Source: Plumapathes pennacea
Lineage: Eukaryota > Cnidaria > Anthozoa > Antipatharia > Myriopathidae
Length of the DNA: 64,000 bases
Assembly (NCBI GenBank): GCA_964036295.1
Contig: OZ038466.1
Location: forward strand, 17,541,097-17,605,096
Direction of reading: 5' to 3'
The notes under the pieces are model-generated. The model was not told where the DNA came from. It did no database searches and saw nothing but the letters and a program-made list of their open reading frames with translations. A program made the position numbers and the translations under genes. Within the stretch, counting starts at the first letter, position 1. Every line of letters starts with the position of its first letter. Positions 42,250 through 53,499 of the stretch are shown one piece after another.

Positions 42250-42603
42250 CACTTTTAGAAGTCACGTAATTTGCGGAGAAGCCAGACAAAGTTACACTTC
42301 CGTCCGAGTGGAAATACACGCGCATGTATTTGCCACTGGATACAATTCTAGGGGGCATGTTGGAGGCACAATACTTCCCAAGAAGTTGATCAGCCGCTGT
42401 GGCGCCGTTACGAATTTCTACGAAGTCGTAAGGACATTGGCTTCCTCCCCCCTCGAGCCTAAATGAATTGAACTCGAGAGCCACGTGGTCATAAGGAGAA
42501 GAAGCAGTAATGTTCCATACGCAGTGCTGGTTGTCAGGATAGTTGTTAGGGAAGTTTGGGCTGCTGAAAGAGTCGGAATACCCAGACAGAGAACGGGAAC
42601 ACG
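42250..42603 (-). CDS. CUB domain exon 2
   Basis: A 354-nt phase 1-1 exon has acceptor GTCCTCAG and donor AGTG|GTGAGT. It encodes a CUB domain closely related to the neighbouring one: ACSRSLSGYSDSFSSPNFPN, then a QHCVWN-type segment, CPYDFVEIRNGATA, LLGKYCASNMPPRI, SSGKYMRVYFHSDGS and LSGFSANYV. The two CUB exons and part of the intron next to the donor (GTTGCTC.CACTGGCACT) are duplicated. This is the most upstream exon I can assign to the array gene. Confidence 0.88.
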
Positions 42604-42623
42604 CTGAGGACGTAAGCAGATAA

Positions 42624-42624
<1 letters not shown>

Positions 42625-42692
<68 letters not shown>
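42625..42692. repeat. (TA)n microsatellite
   Basis: About 33 TA units immediately upstream of the CUB exon 2 acceptor on the minus strand. Confidence 0.9.
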
Positions 42693-42699
42693 AACTAAA

Positions 42700-43565
42700 A
42701 TTAATAAAACAACTCGTGGCCCGACGAGCTTAAAATCACAGCGGTGTCTTCTTCATCATTTTATTTTCTTCTGGGTTACGAATCAGCACATGGTGATTGG
42801 TTCACATTGCCACGTGATATGCGATGACGTAAGGTGACTTCGCGAACAACTTGAGATATGGGCGCCGCGATTAAATTGCAATTGCGTGTAAAGTTAGCTA
42901 TATCCCATCCAAACTCAACACCGTTTGGCTCTGTGGAACATGCACGAATAAACTGGATTTCAGGGAACGGTTTTTGGCTGGCGTTCATAAGTTTATCGTC
43001 ATAATGTAAAGTCATAACCGGAAAAGTTTTTGCTGGCGCGGCGCAAAAGACACCGTACCCTCCCGGGGTGGGTCTTGGAGGGGCGGTCACGAAGCCGTGT
43101 TGGTGTCATGCATGCGAGGCCCAAGCCTGTTGACATCGTTTAAATCGCCGATTTGGCTAAAAAAATCGGGCCTTAAGAGCCACTCTGACGACCGTTTCCA
43201 CTTCGGAAGACATTATTTGAGAAGTAAATTTACATTTCTTTAGGGTGCTGGCAATTTCGCGGAGATTTGGACCTCCGACTGGAATTTATCGAGCTGCGAG
43301 TGGAGACGGTTTGAAATCACAGTCTCCAGCCTTCTCATTTTTATTACTGGAGGGGAAGAAAACGACGAAATTCCGTCTAGAGACGCTCTAGCGCCAAAAT
43401 AACACCACAAGAAGCAATAAATTACACATATGAACAAGGTCAGTGTAATAAAGCTTTATTATTCCTGTTAAAATCGCAGTTTAGCGATCGAGTGATATTC
43501 TCCATACTAATCCCTTATAACGACCCACACGATTGGGCCGCCTGTGGTAATACCAAAGGTGTCGC
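42700..43565. other. No gene recognised
   Basis: A 104-codon minus-strand ORF (43090-42776) has no domain I know and reads like chance sequence. No clear repeat ends are visible. Confidence 0.5.
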
Positions 43566-43574
43566 ATATCACTG

Positions 43575-43890
43575 CGTGACAGGCAGACAGACACTCGAGC
43601 CTGGGCTGCCTGTTTCATATCTAAAGGCTTTCAACAGCTGGAAGTCAACATTGATCCCAATATAATCAAATCAACGGAAGAACTGGAGCTTATGAGAAGA
43701 GTAATTGACAGAGATTTGTCTTTCACTGAACACATATCAGCATCCAGTAAGCAAGCAAGCAAATGAGTCGGGGTACTGATAAGAATGCGGAAATTGATTC
43801 CAGTTGAGGCTTAGTTGAGGATATAAGGCTGCCATATTACCATATTGGTCATACTGTCGACTGGCATGGCACTTTTGCAGGATCAGTTAT
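43575..43890 (+). pseudogene. Non-LTR (LINE) reverse transcriptase remnant
   Basis: In one frame the sequence reads VIDRDLSFTEHISASSKQAS, then a stop, then VGVLIRMRKLIPVEA, with further stops. 'LSFTEHI....KAS.R.GVL.R.R..IP' is the conserved C-terminal RT region of LINE elements. At least three stops are present in 300 bases. The rest of the LINE is absent. Confidence 0.6.
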
Positions 43891-43901
43891 TTATTGATTA
43901 A

Positions 43902-44103
43902 CCCTTTCACTCCCAGGAGTGATCAACTTCGATTATCTCCTTCAGTTTTTCACCAGAAATATATCATATGGTAAGGAGAGCTTAGCTTTTGATACCTTGC
44001 TCAGATGATAGCGGATTAAACTACTAATTCTCATTACACCACTTATACATTTTCCTCTAAAATGGTTTTCAGAATCTGCATTTTGAACTTGGGAGTGAAA
44101 GGC
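43902..44103. mobile_element. piggyBac-type MITE, 202 bp
   Basis: The ends are CCCTTTCACTCCCA and (inverted) GCCTTTCACTCCCA, 13 of 14 matching, flanked by TTAA at 43898-43901 and 44104-44107. CCC tips plus TTAA target are the piggyBac signature. No coding capacity. Confidence 0.78.
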
Positions 44104-44107
44104 TTAA

Positions 44108-44770
44108 CTGATTCTTGCCCGCCAGCACGGCCTTCTGTTTTGAAGGCTGCGCTCCAGCAAGCAAAGCCACTGAATAATGCAACTGAGCCCACATTCTATA
44201 ACAAATGGTCAGAGTTCTGTAACTGATGTGTCTATACTACGAAGTAACAAAGCTTCGGCCAACTCATCAGTCGAAACAATTAGAAACATAACTCCAGCAG
44301 GATAACTCCAGAAATATGCAATCACAAACCACAGCTGACAGTGGGCCAGGGTACGTATACCGTATAAAGACTGACGTTGTTTGGTAAGCAATTCAGTTGA
44401 TAAAGAAAGAGATATCATCTCTCACCTTTAGCAAATTTAAATCGACTAGAAGTACTACAGCTATGCAATTAAATAAAAGTTTACCTCTAATTTATTTTAC
44501 TTGATAGATTAAAACAAGCTTTCAGTAGAGACTTTCCTTCTGGAAGTACACTCAATAAAGTCTAAGTTATGACTGTAAAAACATTGTCCGAAGATTTTGG
44601 ATAACCTCCGTTACCTTAAATTAGTCTGATGGGATGAATGTTTATAAATGGTTGTTTGCACTTCTTGTGCATCGAATTTGTTCCTTGATTATCGCCTAAT
44701 CAAAGGAAAATAAAGAATATTGCGGTCTTGAATACAACCTGAGAAATTTCACAGCTTAGAAGAATACTTC
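44108..44770. other. No gene recognised
   Basis: AT-rich sequence without exon-like ORFs, splice-site pairs or clear repeat ends. Confidence 0.5.
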
Positions 44771-44779
44771 AAGGTTATG

Positions 44780-45255
44780 GTTAAGGGAACTTTAGATAAG
44801 GCTCTGACTATAATAGGAAAAATTTTGAACCCAAGGGTTTTCTGAACAAACTTGATAAAAAATGCCAGCAATTAAATTTAATTCATGGCTGAGGGTTTCC
44901 GGTTGCCGTCAACAAGGAGTTTTAATTTTAAAATTGTTCAAAATGGTCTCGATACAGAATTGCAGGTATATTCTACCCAAGCAATATGCTGACAAACACG
45001 TACACAGAGCTTACCCCCAAGAGGAACTGGAGCCATAATCACAGGTATATTCTACCCAAGCAATTAGGCTGATCCTCAGGTAAATAGAGCTTACACAAGA
45101 GGATCTGGCGCCATAATTACAGGTATAATCTACCCAAGCAATTAGGCTGACCCTTAGGTAAATAGAGTGGCTTACCCAAGAGGATCTGGAGCCATAATCA
45201 CAGGTATATTCTACCCAAGCAATTAGGCTGATCCTCAGGTAAATAGAGCTTAACA
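44780..45255. repeat. Repeat family with 78-bp minisatellite, copy 1
   Basis: A unique lead-in (GGAACTTTAGATAAGGCTCT...) is followed from about 44960 by just over three copies of a 78-bp unit containing ACAGGTATATTCTACCCAAG, CAATTAGGCTGATCCTCAGG and GAGGATCTGGAGCCATAAT. The same lead-in and satellite occur at 52750-53225. Confidence 0.85.
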
Positions 45256-45385
45256 AATTAATAGTGTGAAACATTAAAATTGAAACTACGGACTCAACTC
45301 ATTGACATTTTCCTACGCTACAACTTAACAATAGCAATTGCAAGGGCAGCACGGTTTCGTCTCTATTTTCCGACCAACTATTATA

Positions 45386-45661
45386 TTATTTGATGGTGAA
45401 CGGCTTCGGCGAATTGCTTCGACTCGCATCTGGACTGGATGGCGGCGTGAAAATATCCCGAAAATATATCGAAGGTAAAGGAATCGACAAAGCTGAATCT
45501 GCCGAAGCAGCGAAGTACACATACTGAACGTCGACCATGCAAGCGTAAACGGGTTCGTGATATAGATGCCAGCCATTCTGGCGACTCGTCGGAGAAACAA
45601 CCAAAACGTTTGCCTCGGCAACTTTTATGAGCTCCGCACCAAAGACTCGGTCAGATGAGGG
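45386..45661 (-). CDS. Possible terminal exon, unknown product
   Basis: After a possible acceptor (CGAGGTCTAG) the frame is open for 91 codons and ends in TAA at 45386. The product contains DRVFGAELIKVAEANVLVV, GWHLYHEPVYACMVDVQYVY and a Ser/Pro-rich end (FTPPSSPDASRSNSPK). A TAG sits right before the proposed acceptor. I do not recognise a domain. It could be a 3' exon of a gene lying upstream, or part of an unknown element. Confidence 0.3.
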   Translation of the reverse strand, partial: PSSDRVFGAELIKVAEANVLVVSPTSRQNGWHLYHEPVYACMVDVQYVYFAASADSALSIPLPSIYFRDIFTPPSSPDASRSNSPKPFTIK

Positions 45662-45898
45662 CTAGACCTCGCTGTGTGAAGGGAATGACCAAAAATCCAG
45701 TGGATAGTCGAGGAAATTGGTCGTAGGCTCATAGGCTCAACTTGAGTTTCGATGATTGCGCGGTAAAAACAATCGTCTTAACTCGAAAATCGCGCTAAAT
45801 AAAGTACTAAATTTTAATAATTTTAATCTTTTAATATTAAGACTCCATAACCTGTTAAAACAGAGAATTTGATCGTACCAATCTGTGACATAAATCTA

Positions 45899-45985
45899 CT
45901 AGAAATACGATAATCGCAGATATCCCCTCGCTCAGTAGTGGGTTTTCGGAAAGCTGGATTCTTGTTTATTTTCGGTTCGGAGATT
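45899..45985 (-). mobile_element. Isolated 3' end of a Helitron-like element
   Basis: CTAGAAATACGATAATCGCA and then GATATCCCCTCGCTC match the X1 and Y ends, followed by GTGGGTTTTCGGAAAG as in Y2. The rest of the element is lost. Confidence 0.5.
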
Positions 45986-46135
45986 ATTTAAAAATTCTTT
46001 TGCAAACCACGGCTGTTGTAGCAACGTCACCAGTCGGCCGCTAAAAAATATCTTTGTCGCACGGCAGTACATTTACACGCAACTACAGAATACTCCCGAG
46101 GCTTGAAAGCCAAGCAAAGTCGATCTTGGACACTG

Positions 46136-46137
<2 letters not shown>

Positions 46138-46165
<28 letters not shown>
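46138..46165. repeat. Poly-T run
   Basis: About 28 T next to the 5' end of X4. Confidence 0.85.
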
Positions 46166-46169
<4 letters not shown>

Positions 46170-46170
<1 letters not shown>

Positions 46171-47668
46171 ATCCCCGAACGAAGTGAGGGAAATACTCAC
46201 GACACTAATGCAGCAATATTATACCGCCTACTTGGGGACTCCAAGCCTGTCGCCATCTCGAAATTTAACTTTGTCTGTCAGTCAGTCAGTCAGTCTGTCT
46301 GTCGTACGACTTTAGGCGCGGTTACCCCGCTAACCAATAACAAAGGCCGGATCGATCACGTGTGCCCTGTTGTTTTACTCGGAATAACTTAGAGATGAGA
46401 TTTGAACGAAGCATTTAGATTTGAACGAAGCAACAATATATTGTAGCTGCGTTCACGAAAATGGAAAACTTAACTGAAAAACTTGAAACACAACCGTCTC
46501 GCGAAGCTCGTCTTCAAATGAGAAGGGAACAGGCACGAGCAAGGCGAAATCGTGAAACGAGCGAACAACAGCGCATGAATGCCGATCGAAAGCGACATGA
46601 ACAGAAACGGGTAATGCAGACAACTCCGCAAAGAGAACAGCGCTTGAACGCAAATCGGAAACTTCAGGAGAAAAAGCGGGCCGAAGAGAAGACCCCGCAA
46701 ATTAAGACAACAGCGCATGAATGCCGACCAAAAGCGACATGAACAGAAGCGGGAAACACAGACAACTCCGCAAAGGGAACAGTGCTTAAAAGCAAATCGG
46801 GAGCTTCAGACGCCGTTTTGTGTTAAACTCAGATACTTATTTAGAAAGGACAAGCAACAAAGGTTAGTCAGTGGAAATCGAACAATCACCGTGACAAATA
46901 TATATTTTGTAACTCGATCACTTCAAGAATGTATTAAAATCTGTATGCTGATCATTTTCCCTCGAAGTATTGTTTTACTACGCTTCTGTCGCCAGTTTCG
47001 GCTACCGTATTTGCTCAGAGCAATCGGAACTTGGAGTCTTGAATAATTTAGTCAGATGTCTTATTTTTCTGTAATCTGACACGCGGTGATTGCAGCGAAA
47101 ATCGTTCACAAGCCCTTAGAAGTACTACTGGGTCTGAAGCCCGTGTATAATTTGAAGTAAACTGTCCAAGTTTTGCTTTGATTCTGGGAGAAATTTTGCT
47201 GTTTTGAGTGGGTTCAAATACAAAACAATTCGAGCCTATTAAATATGCATGCCTGAGTCTGGTGCATGCAGTAGTAAAAACAAATCGCACAGGAAGCCTA
47301 TTTAATTGTACTGCCTATGAATTCGAAATTAGAAAATCAGTGTTCCTTTTTTCCCGTACTACGACGGCCGACCAACTTCAAACTTTGAGTATTAAATTTC
47401 GAGAACGTGCTTGGCAGACTGTATGAATTAATTTGACGTGCCGACCGTGGGAAATACGTACTTCGTCACGCAATCGATTCTTTTTTCAACGCAAAAGTAT
47501 AACACACACCATTCTTTTTCTCCTTCCTTTGCGTGTAGCACTTGAGTTCGAAGAAAAGATTGAGTCAACATTTCGGTAAAACAAAGGCTACTCTTATTGG
47601 GAGTTACCAAAAGTAAAAGTCCCATCAATGGCAGAGTGAGGGGGTATATGCGATTATCGTATTTCTAG
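46170..47668 (+). mobile_element. Helitron-like element copy X4, both ends present
   Basis: It starts TATCCCCGAACGAAGTGAGG (46170) and ends GCGATTATCGTATTTCTAG (47668), with the inverted GAGTGAGGGGGTATA just before that end. It is the only X copy on the plus strand, and it carries the basic ORF in the same direction (46461-46742, continuing in another frame at 46717-47046). GTCAGTCAGTCAGTCAGTCT near 46280 is a short tandem tract inside the 5' region. No Rep or helicase is encoded. Confidence 0.52.
46461..47046 (+). pseudogene. Basic Arg/Glu repeat ORF of X4 (frame-broken)
   Basis: The first part (MENLTEKLETQPSREARLQ) has four RE-rich repeats (ARARRNRETSEQQRM, TPQREQRLNANRKLQ). One base change in frame leads into the second ORF (MNADQKRHEQKRE, TPQREQCLKANRELQ). 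It has about one more repeat than X1. Helitron N-terminal style; probably dead. Confidence 0.4.
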
Positions 47669-47689
47669 TAAGTTTAATACGCTTCTTCG

Positions 47690-49066
47690 AGTGTGACAAA
47701 ATTTAGAGCCGTCAAAGCGAGTCGCTTGTTTACACGCTTTCGAAGTCTCGGGACCGTGTGAATTTTGGCAGGGATTCAATTTTGAACACGACAACTTTTC
47801 AAACTGCGTTTGACGATTTTAAAATCTTTGACAGAAAAGAGAAATCAAGTCACTAAATAATACAAGGTCCGATTGTATTGAGCAAGCATTAACCCGGTCA
47901 CTAAATAATACAAGGTCCGATTGTGTTGAGCGAGTATCTTACGGGGTCCCGCTAGTAGACAATAATATACAATAGACTGTAATTGTTTAATTTGGAATGC
48001 AGTGGCCGGATATTTTCTAATACTTTAATAGCCTTCAAAAAGCAAAAGCATCTTAACCCGGTTACATTTTATCCTTGAATACAGTGTGCCAACAAACGCG
48101 GCGACAAAACTTCACAGCATGTGTCAGACTGTCAGTAAAATTATGCAAATATGTCAGGAATCGGATGACACAATCTTGCACGAAGGCACTCTGAAATAGC
48201 TTTGAAAACTAGCGAAAAGATCACAGTATAATCCTACTCGGCCTTCATCACAGTTCCCGGGGCATCAAACGACAAAATATACGGCAATTGTTGAAATACC
48301 ATAATGATAACACGACCGTCATTTAACAAAAGCGTTGTACGTTAATTGATGTAAATTTTCAAAACTCACCGGTTCCTGAAAGCTATAGCTTTAGCTCTTT
48401 TCCAGCAAAGGAAACAAAACCCAAAACACTACTGTTTACGTCTTCAGTGATTTCAAAGTACACTGTATAGAGCAGTCCTCATACAGTACGAAAATTCCAC
48501 TTTCCATTGTATTGTGTGTCGTCATCTTGTCAAACTTGGATTCCGAAAACTACATTCCTGTTATTGTAAAAGGTGAAATTTGCCACGATGTTTGTTCGAT
48601 TTCCACCAACTGTATTTTGCTATTTCTTTCTGAAGAAGTGTCTGCGTTTTAACACAATACTGGCGTCTGGGATTGTGTTCAGGTCGACCAGTTGTGCCTT
48701 TAAGAATCCGTTTCACGGCTAGTAAGCTTGCCTCCCATACACCGGCAAAATATCCGGGCAAATTACAGCCGTCCGTCGAACTGCTTGGCCTTGTATCTAC
48801 ATCTTATTGTACAAAATCACTTCCGTTCGTACTCTTACAACTACCGCATGTCACTAAGAAAATGGCGGTTTACAGTTAAGCTGCCGATGTAACCTCGCAG
48901 TGGTCGCTCGACGTGGATGGCCCTGGGGACGAGTCGTACCCCACACACACACACACACACACACGAACATTAAATTTCGAGATGGTGACACGCTTGGAGT
49001 CTTCAAATGATGCGATTTTGCTGCATTAGCGTCGTGATTATTTCCCTCACTTCGTTCGGGGAATCA
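47690..49066 (-). mobile_element. Helitron-like element copy Y1 (degraded)
   Basis: It matches 57400-58772 over most of its length, including two 46-bp tandem units (GTCACTAAATAATACAAGG at 47851 and 47898) and the end sequence AATTTCGAGATGG...GCATTAGCGTCGTGATTA. The hairpin end here reads CCCTCACTTCGTTCGGGGAA. An (AC)n tract (48942-48964) is inside. No intact protein gene. Confidence 0.5.
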
Positions 49067-49069
49067 GCA

Positions 49070-49410
49070 CCCTTCAGCACGCACGCCTCGCTTATTAGAT
49101 TAGCGCTCGCTTTAAATTAGATCATGCAATTTGATCCCGAAGCGGTCTAGCTGCCTAAGTTCGTCATGGCGCTTGTGCTGTAGTTTCCAGACCGCTAAGC
49201 TGCGCATCACTTTCAGTTCAGTTCTAGTTAAATATTAACTGTGAGACTGGTTTGAGTTTGTGGGAGTATTGCTGATTAGAGCACAGAACATGCAAATTTC
49301 TGGCGGTGGAGCCCTGGGGCACTCTTCTTGCTGCAGAAACGAAATTTTTGAAATAGAATTTTCACTAAAATTACATTTTCTTTTTTTTTTTTTTTTTTTG
49401 CCTTTTCAGG
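49070..49410. other. No gene recognised
   Basis: AT-rich sequence with a poly-T run (49380-49399). Nothing supportable. Confidence 0.5.
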
Positions 49411-49414
49411 GTAC

Positions 49415-49665
49415 TGGAGTACCTAAATGCTTGATTAAAATTAACCAATAAGTATAAGTTATTTTGGAATGCAGCTGGGTGATTAATGCCCAAGGGGAAA
49501 GACAGTTTTCTAGTTCTGCCGGGCTCAAAGGTAAAATCTGCAAATTTCCTGTTATAATGTCATCGATTCTAGATAAATCTCAGAATTCCTGAGTTTCAAG
49601 TTTACAATTCTCCCAAAGAGGAGGGAGAGGGAGAGAGAGAATTTTTATAGGCCATAATATGTGTG
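49415..49665. repeat. Dispersed repeat, copy 1
   Basis: From GTACCTAAATGCTTGATTAAA to ATTTTTATAGGCCATAATATG it matches 53224-53486, including a GGGAGAGGGAGAGAG purine tract. The second copy lies directly after the 78-bp minisatellite. Confidence 0.8.
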
Positions 49666-49669
49666 TTGT

Positions 49670-51985
49670 CTCTGCTACAAACCGAGGCCAACTGCGCAAC
49701 CTTTCTTTTCTTAAAAATGACTGACTTTCGTGTAAATTGTGAACTTTTATAACACTATATCTCGGAAGTGCTACCCACATACTTTCGAGCGCAAATTTAT
49801 AAACTTTCGACTTCATATCCATTCTCAGATGTTGTCTCTGATATGCTACGACTCAGTTAGCGTTTACTGTCCTTTTGACAGACGTAACGTTTTAAAATAA
49901 AAGTAAACTGATATTTAATTTTGAGAGATACGTATAAATTCGATTTAGTTAACAGGGGTAACTTTAGAAGAACTCGTAAGTTTGCTAATCTTCTCCTTAT
50001 TATGCAAAATTATTTGTATAAATATATCAGCCTTCTCTAAAAACCGTGATGTATAATGAGGAAGGTTGATTACACTTTCACTTCCTGTGGCGCAGCTGGG
50101 TGGCCTGGAAACTATTGTTGAACTGCATGCCTGAGTGCTGCGGATCAAATATCATCACGTGCATCGGAAAGCAAGTTCAAAAACGATCACTCAAGGCAAA
50201 AGCAAATCACTCATTAAAATTTTATTCCGTATGAAACATCATACCCAGTATGAGTACACTCTAGTCTTGTTTACAATTACAGTCGGCGCCTTGTCGCGGA
50301 TCGAAATAGTGTTTGCGCTGCGCTGGGCACGCTGTGCCAGCATTTATCTTGTGTCAGCTTCAAAGATTCTCTTTGCATTATTGCATAAGAAAAACCTCTG
50401 CATTTTAATTATGCAAGTTCAGTTTCTTCGAGAAAGATTTTAAGTGAATATAAAACGGCAATAATAAAAATTTGAAATTTGAGACTCGCGTGTTTACGCT
50501 GTGTTTAGCGCTTCGAAGCAAATCCATTACGTGGGCCACACTTCTAATTACTAATCCTCGGCCACTGTTTTTGAAACTATCGTCGTTAATATCTTGTGGC
50601 ACAACTATTAGCGCCATTAAAAAGAAAGTAACAATCGTGGTGTGGGGGAGTCAAACGAAAAAATACTGTGCGGAATGGCGCCTAAATTAGAGTAAATATG
50701 GTAATACGTATCAGTTTTCAGACCGTCATACGCAGTTACTGCAGGTCCGCGTTTTTCAACGCATTTTTCAAAAGCCTAGCGCGAAGGCCGCTGTATGATA
50801 TTTTTTCTGGTAAGAAACTGAACGTCTCTTTTGGGAGTCTCGCTCTTGTCCCTACTTTCCATTTTAGTTTCTTCTGGTCTCAACCTAACCAGTCTTGTTT
50901 ACATATGAATTTGTTGAACACTAGCAGGGAATGTATATTTTACGCTTCTTTTAATCGAGGTGCCTTATTTATTAAGCTTAATGTCCCCCAAGCCGTATTT
51001 TAGATCACCACAGAAAACTTTGGTTGCAACTAATTCAACGGTTTCCGAGCTATTTGCGATAAAGCTTCGGAGCGGTTAACTGGAATGTGCAAACATGACA
51101 TACTGTTTCACGGCTGTCCATTCCTTTCGTGGCCAACACGCTCCCGTTTTCCCGCTCCCTATTCGCTCCAGTATCTTCCAAAAGCCTTATTTTGTGTCGC
51201 CATACAAAATCTAGTCGACACCAATTTAGCGGCGAGAGAGTTTATATTTGCGACACTATTCCGCAGCGGTATCTATCAAAATATGTTCAAAACTGATCAA
51301 AGCGCAATGTGAATTTGTCTTGCGGGCCGGAAATGGATTTTTTCGTTTCTTTCGAGACAGAATTCGATATTATCTTGGCACAAAACTTTACCAAACACCT
51401 TCGGTAATGAGACAACACGGATGCTTTCTTTTTTACGGCTATTTTCAAAGCTTTCGACGCTGAAATCAACAACGCAAAACCAGCTAGGAGTAATTCTCGT
51501 CTAAATTTCGTCTAAAACCAGCTACACCCCCGTCAACAGAAAAGTTTGCATTGCTGGAACCGGCACCCATCCAGGAGTCACAAACACCTCGCTTCTCACT
51601 TACATAGGTCGGATATTAGCATGTCCTCCCAAAAACAAGACACATGTACATACAATTACTGCTTCTTGGAAGCGAACATGAGAAAGGATCTTTAACTTAT
51701 GATCGGGTTTTGCTTCGAAGCAAAACTTCGGCAGAAGCTGGGACTTCCGGGTACCAAACCGAACAGCGCCATAATCAAGTCGAACAATACAACCTCATGC
51801 CCATGTCTAAATACTTATCTCTTACCTTTAGAATGGGTGAAGAGCATGAGAACAACTGACCAGAAAATCAGCGAGTAACAACAAACAGAACGCTTCATCA
51901 CAGACGTCCACTGCCCCATGACGAACTTAGGTCGGCCAGAAAAAGGTGTGATAAGCCGCTACAGTGGAATTGAACTCCGGCCACA
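49670..51985. other. No host gene recognised
   Basis: Several short ORFs, none with a domain. The stretch 50690-50900 resembles 39815-39900 in the DNA element inserted into X3, so at least part is a transposon relic. No splice-bounded exon stands out. Confidence 0.45.
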
Positions 51986-51991
51986 TCAATT

Positions 51992-52493
51992 AATGCATCG
52001 ATCAATTCCAGCTGTTACCATCCCCCCCCCCCCCCCCCGGGCGGACCCCCGGGGATTTGTAAAAAAAATTCGTGGGACTACAAATTCCCCGCCCACGGGC
52101 CACCAAAACTTACAAATTCCCCGCCCTTTCCGGGCAAAAGAAACGGGAATCTGGCCACGTTTACAATCGGTTGTCGAAGTGATGACTTGCCTTGGAGTTC
52201 GAACACTATGCCATGTCGGTTTTATGTCCATTTTGAGTTACACCTCTTCACTTTGAAATATATTTTTCGTTTCTGTAAATGCTCTAGTCGGTGGAAGTGC
52301 GGACTGATTTACTCGAGCTCTCTTTTGGCGGCCATCTTGGATTTTTACGATCAACCATTCCCCGCCCCCACCCCCGGGGCAACACGTTGCTGTACAAATG
52401 CCCCGCCCCCCTGGACACAGGGCTTGACAAATCCCCGGGGTATGCCCGGGGGGGGGGGGGGGGATGGTAACAGCTGGAATTGATTGATGCATA
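51992..52493. mobile_element. MITE with G/C-rich inverted ends, 0.5 kb
   Basis: The left end (AATGCATCGATCAATTCCAG, CTGTTACCATCC, then a run of C) is inverted at the right (run of G, GGATGGTAACAG, CTGGAATTGATTGATGCAT). Inside are several copies of the motif ACAAATTCCCCGCC or its inverse. No ORF of note. Confidence 0.78.
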
Positions 52494-52749
52494 AGTTCAT
52501 GATGTCCAACACAAGGGCAAATGTGTATCTATGAAACCTCGCTAAGTTTCTTAATTAAGAATCTTAATAATATAAACTTCAACAACTTGTATCGCAATAA
52601 ACTTTGAGCGTGGTATAAACTAGCCAGGAAAAAAAATAGCTGAACGGCCAGTGTCCTCAACCGTCTATATCATCGTTTGACTGGCTCTCTCCTTCTTCTA
52701 GCTTCTGAAGGCCGATATTATTTCGTTCAGAAAGGGTCGACTCTCCGGA

Positions 52750-53225
52750 ACTTTAGATAAGGCTCTGACTATAATGAGAAAAATTTTGAACCTGAGGGTT
52801 TTCTGAACAAACTTGATAAAAAATGCCAGCAACTAAATTTAATTCATGGCTGAGGGTTTCCGGTTGCTGTCAACAAGGAGTTTTAATTTAAAAATTGTTC
52901 AAAAAGGTCTCGAATTGCAGGTATATTCTACCCACGCAATATGCTGACAAACACGTAAATAGAGCTTACCCAAGAGAAACTGGAGCCATAATCACAGGTA
53001 TATTCTACCCAAGCAATTAGGCTGATCCTCAGGTAAATAGAGTTTACACAAGACAATCTGGCGCCATAATTACAGGTGTATTCTACCCAAGCAATTAGGC
53101 TGACCCTCAGGTAAATAGAGTGGCTTACCCAAGAGGATCTGGAGCCATAATCACAAGTATATTCTACCCAAGCAATTAGGCTGATCCTCAGGTAAATAGA
53201 GTGGCTTACCCAAGAGGATCTGGAT
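52750..53225. repeat. Repeat family with 78-bp minisatellite, copy 2
   Basis: Same lead-in as copy 1 (GGAACTTTAGATAAGGCTCT) and about four minisatellite units (from 52918), some with small deletions. Confidence 0.85.
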
Positions 53226-53486
53226 GTACCTAAATGCTTGATTAAATTTAACCAATAAGTATAAGTTATTTTGGAATGCAGCTGGGTGATTAATGCCCAA
53301 GGGGAGAAAGACAGTTTTCTAGTTCTGCGGGCTCAAAGGTAAAGTCTGTCGCCCCCTCGCAAATTTCCTGTTATAATGTCATCGATTCTAGATAAATCTC
53401 AGAATTCCTGAGTTTCAAGTTTATAATTCTCCCAAAGAGGAGGGAGAGGGAGAGGGAGAGAATTTTTATAGCCCATAATATGTGTG
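53224..53486. repeat. Dispersed repeat, copy 2
   Basis: Matches 49415-49665; here it has an extra GTCGCCCCCTCG near 53348. Confidence 0.78.
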
Positions 53487-53499
53487 ATACGTATAATAC

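Larger units (their letters stand above)
1..42603 (-). other. Locus of a putative CUB-Ig(n)-HRM-GAIN adhesion GPCR (partial gene)
   Basis: Exons on the minus strand spell, from 5' to 3', two CUB domains, a long run of Ig domains, an HRM domain and a GAIN domain. HRM followed by GAIN is known as the juxtamembrane signature of adhesion GPCRs. CUB, Ig and HRM exon 1 are all phase 1-1 cassettes, so they splice in frame in any number; the HRM-to-GAIN junctions are phase 0. The GPS cleavage site, the seven helices, the start codon and the signal peptide are outside the window or not found. That CUB, Ig and HRM/GAIN exons form one transcript is inferred from order, strand and matching phase. It could instead be two adjacent genes. 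Confidence 0.62.

Noticed and set aside
42776-43090. Possible gene in the 104-codon minus-strand ORF
   Set aside because: No domain, no matching splice borders and no similarity to the neighbouring CUB or Ig exons.
45003-45255. CRISPR-like or regulatory repeat array
   Set aside because: Units are contiguous and recur at another place with the same lead-in, so it is a minisatellite of a dispersed repeat.
52021-52045. Poly-C/poly-G tracts as promoter CpG elements
   Set aside because: They are parts of the inverted ends of a MITE.
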